Source of the DNA: PS1 clade bacterium
Lineage (GTDB): Bacteria > Pseudomonadota > Alphaproteobacteria > RS24
Length of the DNA: 9,299 nt
Direction of reading: 5' to 3'
Assembly: GCA_016779015.1 (NCBI GenBank)
Contig: JADHOK010000049.1
Location: 1 to 9,299, forward strand
Shown: one piece after another, positions 6,553 through 9,299 of the stretch
Numbering within the stretch: position 1 is the stretch's first letter
Layout of the letters: each line of letters begins with the position of its first letter
Notes under the pieces: generated by a model
What the model was told of the DNA's origin: nothing
What the model saw: only the letters and a program-made list of their open reading frames with translations
The model's database searches: none
Translations under genes and position numbers: made by a program

Positions 6553-8646
6553 ATGCGCCCGACGCTGCTCGATCCGCTATTTGCTGATGCCACCACACTG
6601 CCGGGCATAGGCCCGAAGCTCGGCAAGCTGTTGGCCGCGTTTACCGGCGACAAGATTGTCGATCTCCTGCACCATTTGCCGTCCAATCTCATCGACCGGC
6701 AATACCGCCCTTCCCTCACCGAGGTGGAGGATGGCCGCATTGCGACGTTCGAGGTCGAGGTGGTGAAGCACGAAGCGCCGCCCAATAAGGGCCGCGCCCG
6801 CAATCTGCCCTATCGCATATTGTGTCAAAACGAGACCGGTTATTTGTCTCTGGTGTTTTTCATGGCGCGCGGCGATTGGCTGAGCAAGGCCATGCCGGTC
6901 GGTGCGGTGCGGCTGGTGTCGGGGCGCGTCGAGCGGTTTCGCGAGCAGCTGCAAATCGTTCACCCCGACCATATGCTGCCCAAGCCGGAATTTGAAAAAC
7001 TGCCCGTCATCGAGCCGGTCTATCCGTTGACGGCCGGTCTTTCGGCCAAGGTTCTGATGAAGGCCATTCAGGCCGCATTGCCGCTTTTGCCTGCACTGCC
7101 GGAATGGCAGGAGGCCACGTGGCTGGCACAACAGGGCTGGCCAAGCTGGCAGCAAGCGGTGATGCAGGCGCATCGCCCCGAGGCCAATAATGCGCTGGAC
7201 GCGCAGCATCCGGCGCGGGCGCGGCTGGCCTATGACGAATTGCTGGCACACCAGTTGGTACTGGCGTTGGTGCGCCGCCAGCGTCGACAATTGGCCGGGC
7301 GGTGCTTTGACAGCGCCGGCGATTTGCCAACCCGCCTTTTACAACTTCTGCCGTTTCCCCTGACCGGCAGCCAGCAAAGCGCCATTGCCGATATTCGCGC
7401 CGATATGGCCGCGCCGATGCGTATGCTGCGGCTGCTGCAAGGCGATGTCGGCAGCGGCAAAACCGTGGTGGCGACCATGGCGATGTTGCAGGCGGTGGAG
7501 AGCGGCGCGCAAGCCGCGCTGATGGCACCGACCGAAATTCTGGCGCGCCAACACACGGAGACGCTGGGGCCGTGGCTCGATGAGCTGGGCATAAAATGGC
7601 AATTAATGACGGCGCGCAATAAAGGCAAGCTGCGCGCTCAAAGCCTCGCCGCGCTGGCCGATGGCAGCGTGCAGGTGGCCATCGGCACGCATGCGCTGTT
7701 TCAAGACGATGTGGCGTTCGCCAATCTCGGTCTCGCCGTGGTTGACGAGCAGCACCGCTTCGGCGTGCAGCAGCGCATGGCCCTGTCAACCAAAGGCGAC
7801 GGCACGGACGTGCTGGTGATGACGGCGACGCCGATACCGCGCACGCTAACGCTGACCGCCTATGGCGATATGGATATTTCGCCAATGCCCGATAAGCCGC
7901 CGGGCCGCCAACCGGTCGATACGCGGGTGATTTCCATGGACCGTTATGACGAGGTGGCACAAGGGCTTGGCAATGCTTTGGCCGAAGGCGCGCGGGTTTA
8001 TTGGGTGTGCCCTTTGGTCAATGAAAGCGAGCTGGTTGATCTGGCCGCCGCCGAGGACCGCGCCAAAGCGCTGCGCCGCCTTTACGGCGACCGCGTGGGG
8101 CTGGTGCACGGCCAGATGAAAGCGGCGGAAAAGGACGCGGTCATGGCGCGCTTTGCGGCCGGTGAGATTTCCGTCTTGGTGGCCACGACGGTTATCGAGG
8201 TGGGCGTCAATGTGCCGGAGGCGACAGTAATGGTCATCGAACACGCCGAGCGTTTCGGTCTGGCGCAATTGCACCAGCTACGCGGGCGGGTCGGTCGCGG
8301 GCGCGATAAATCGAGCTGCGTGTTGCTGTATCGCGGGCCGCTGGGCGAAACCGCCAAAGCGCGGCTGGGCATTATGCGCGAGACCGAGGACGGCTTCAAA
8401 ATCGCCGAGGAAGACTTGCGGCTGCGCGGTGCCGGTGAGGTGCTGGGGACGCGGCAAAGCGGCCTGCCGGTGTTTCGGCTCGCCGACCTTGAAGCGCATG
8501 CCGATTTGCTACCGGCGGTGCATGATAATGTGAAGCTGGTGCTGGAGCGCGACCCGCAATTGCAAAGTCCGCGCGGGCAAGCCCTGCGCGCCCTGCTCTA
8601 TCTGTTCCGGCGCGACGAGGCGATACGCTATTTGCAATCGGGTTGA
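6553..8646 (+). CDS. recG: ATP-dependent DNA helicase RecG
   Basis: A full-length 697-residue RecG, a double-stranded DNA translocase that regresses stalled replication forks and branch-migrates recombination intermediates. The N-terminal part holds LPGIGPKLGKLL (16-27) and the OB-fold wedge domain (roughly 55-150), which splits DNA at branch points. The helicase core shows Walker A GDVGSGKT (297-304), PTEILARQH (326-334), DEQH (398-401) in VDEQHRFG, TATPIPRTL (424-432), HGQM (519-522) and QLRGRVGRG (575-583). The post-helicase signature DLRLRGAGEVLGTRQSG (621-637) parallels the one in neighbouring Mfd. The ATG at 6553 has GAGG five bases upstream. It diverges from sdhE-mfd and converges on the DUF502 gene with only three bases between stop codons. 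No defect is visible. Confidence 0.98.
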   Translation: MRPTLLDPLFADATTLPGIGPKLGKLLAAFTGDKIVDLLHHLPSNLIDRQYRPSLTEVEDGRIATFEVEVVKHEAPPNKGRARNLPYRILCQNETGYLSLVFFMARGDWLSKAMPVGAVRLVSGRVERFREQLQIVHPDHMLPKPEFEKLPVIEPVYPLTAGLSAKVLMKAIQAALPLLPALPEWQEATWLAQQGWPSWQQAVMQAHRPEANNALDAQHPARARLAYDELLAHQLVLALVRRQRRQLAGRCFDSAGDLPTRLLQLLPFPLTGSQQSAIADIRADMAAPMRMLRLLQGDVGSGKTVVATMAMLQAVESGAQAALMAPTEILARQHTETLGPWLDELGIKWQLMTARNKGKLRAQSLAALADGSVQVAIGTHALFQDDVAFANLGLAVVDEQHRFGVQQRMALSTKGDGTDVLVMTATPIPRTLTLTAYGDMDISPMPDKPPGRQPVDTRVISMDRYDEVAQGLGNALAEGARVYWVCPLVNESELVDLAAAEDRAKALRRLYGDRVGLVHGQMKAAEKDAVMARFAAGEISVLVATTVIEVGVNVPEATVMVIEHAERFGLAQLHQLRGRVGRGRDKSSCVLLYRGPLGETAKARLGIMRETEDGFKIAEEDLRLRGAGEVLGTRQSGLPVFRLADLEAHADLLPAVHDNVKLVLERDPQLQSPRGQALRALLYLFRRDEAIRYLQSG

Positions 8647-8649
8647 GGT

Positions 8650-9299
8650 TTAATTCGAAGGGGTGGTTTCTTCATCGGCCAGACCGGCGGAAATGACCAA
8701 CTTGGCCCCCTCCTCTACCGTCATGTCGAGAATGGTCAGCTCGTCTTCCGGCACGAAAAGCAAAAAGCCCGAGGTCGGGTTGGGCGTGGTCGGCAAAAAC
8801 ACGCCGACCATCACTTGGCCGGTTGCTTTATTGATGCGCCGGTCGGCGGCTTTGGTAACAAAGGCGATGGCGTTCAGCCCTTTGCGGGGATATTCGATAA
8901 GCGCTACTTGGCTGAAACTTTGCCCGTCTTCGCGCACCGCCGTTTGAAAGATTTGCCGCAGCGCCGTATAGACCGTGCCGGCCATGGGGATTTGCCGGAT
9001 GAAGCGGTCGGCGAAAGCCAGTAAAGCGCGGCCAAGGAAATTGGCCGTCAAGCCGCCGATAAGGGTCAGCAGCGCCAGCGCCAACACCACGCCAACGCCC
9101 GGAATGTTGAACGGCAGATAGGTGGTGGGCCAGTAAATCTCAGGCACCCATGGGCGGAAATAATTATCCAGAAATTCGACAAACCACAGCACCAGATAAA
9201 AGGTGATGAAAATCGGCGCGGTGACGACCAGTCCGGTGAAGAAATAAGTGCGTAAAGCACCCAGCATGGTGCGCTTTTTCGCTGGCGTCTCGAAGTTCT
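8650..9299 (-). CDS. DUF502 family membrane protein (N-terminus probably beyond right edge)
   Basis: A member of the DUF502 family, whose biochemical role is not established. Counting from the ATG at 9267, a first membrane helix spans about residues 8-31 (TYFFTGLVVTAPIFITFYLV) and a second about 55-78 (from IPGVGVVLA). A soluble C-terminal domain follows, with the family signature PTTPNPTSGF (159-168). The ATG at 9267 has no ribosome-binding site, and the frame stays open to the end of the window, adding NFETPAKKRT directly before it. Relatives usually have a short Pro/Lys/Arg-rich tail ahead of the first helix, so I think the real start lies outside the window. If 9267 is the start, the protein is 205 residues. 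The gene converges on recG with a 3-bp gap. It is placed beside recG, but no functional link can be read from the sequence. Confidence 0.9.
   Translation of the reverse strand, partial: NFETPAKKRTMLGALRTYFFTGLVVTAPIFITFYLVLWFVEFLDNYFRPWVPEIYWPTTYLPFNIPGVGVVLALALLTLIGGLTANFLGRALLAFADRFIRQIPMAGTVYTALRQIFQTAVREDGQSFSQVALIEYPRKGLNAIAFVTKAADRRINKATGQVMVGVFLPTTPNPTSGFLLFVPEDELTILDMTVEEGAKLVISAGLADEETTPSN

Noticed and set aside
6401..6598. A possible 66-residue N-terminal extension of SdhE
   Set aside because: It crosses the sdhE promoter and the recG start, and the 86-residue form from 6400 matches the family length and has its own ribosome-binding site.
7007..7960. A 317-codon minus-strand open frame opposite the recG helicase core
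   Set aside because: Very rich in Pro, Arg and Ala and of low complexity; it lies opposite the conserved helicase motifs of recG, so it is a frame artefact.
1..9299. Mobile elements, CRISPR arrays, defence genes, tRNA/rRNA or other accessory systems
   Set aside because: All long stretches are filled by conserved housekeeping or widespread genes on a consistent composition; no direct-repeat array, transposase, integrase or RNA-gene signature was seen.

Overview
The window looks like a core chromosomal segment of an alphaproteobacterium. This is inferred from gene order and protein signatures: the tight recG / sdhE-mfd arrangement with a DUF502 membrane protein behind recG, and a tatD gene overlapping an MBL-fold hydrolase. 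Base composition is moderately GC-rich (roughly 55-60% by eye) and codon use looks even across all genes. I see no insertion sequence, phage gene, tRNA, rRNA, CRISPR array or other sign of recent transfer. The genus cannot be resolved from this alone.

Layout, left to right. (1) A minus-strand cluster: a short-chain dehydrogenase/reductase (SDR, 1135-1902), tatD (326-1126) and an MBL-fold metallohydrolase cut by the left edge (1-329). They are coupled by an 8-bp gap and an ATGA overlap, so they read as one operon. (2) A 91-bp divergent promoter region (1903-1993). (3) A plus-strand cytosolic DsbA/FrnE-like thiol oxidoreductase (1994-2662), whose stop codon directly abuts the stop codon of mfd. 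(4) A minus-strand pair, sdhE (6140-6400) and mfd (2663-6115), with a convincing promoter upstream of sdhE. (5) A 152-bp divergent region (6401-6552). (6) Plus-strand recG (6553-8646). (7) A minus-strand DUF502 membrane protein (from 8650), which I judge to run off the right edge.

Functionally, the centre is genome maintenance. Mfd removes stalled RNA polymerase and recruits the UvrA/UvrB repair machinery. RecG remodels stalled forks and recombination intermediates. The two proteins carry the same helicase-core motifs and the same post-helicase translocation signature. SdhE, which helps attach FAD covalently to succinate dehydrogenase, is an unrelated metabolic gene co-transcribed with mfd. 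TatD is a metal-dependent hydrolase/nuclease; the MBL protein, the SDR and the FrnE-like protein have unknown substrates.

Coding density is very high. The only non-coding stretches over 30 bp are the two divergent promoter regions, and both convergent gene pairs lack room for a terminator. I did not find an undescribed system here. The points worth a second look are modest ones about gene boundaries, promoter layout, convergent transcription and one altered metal-ligand position.
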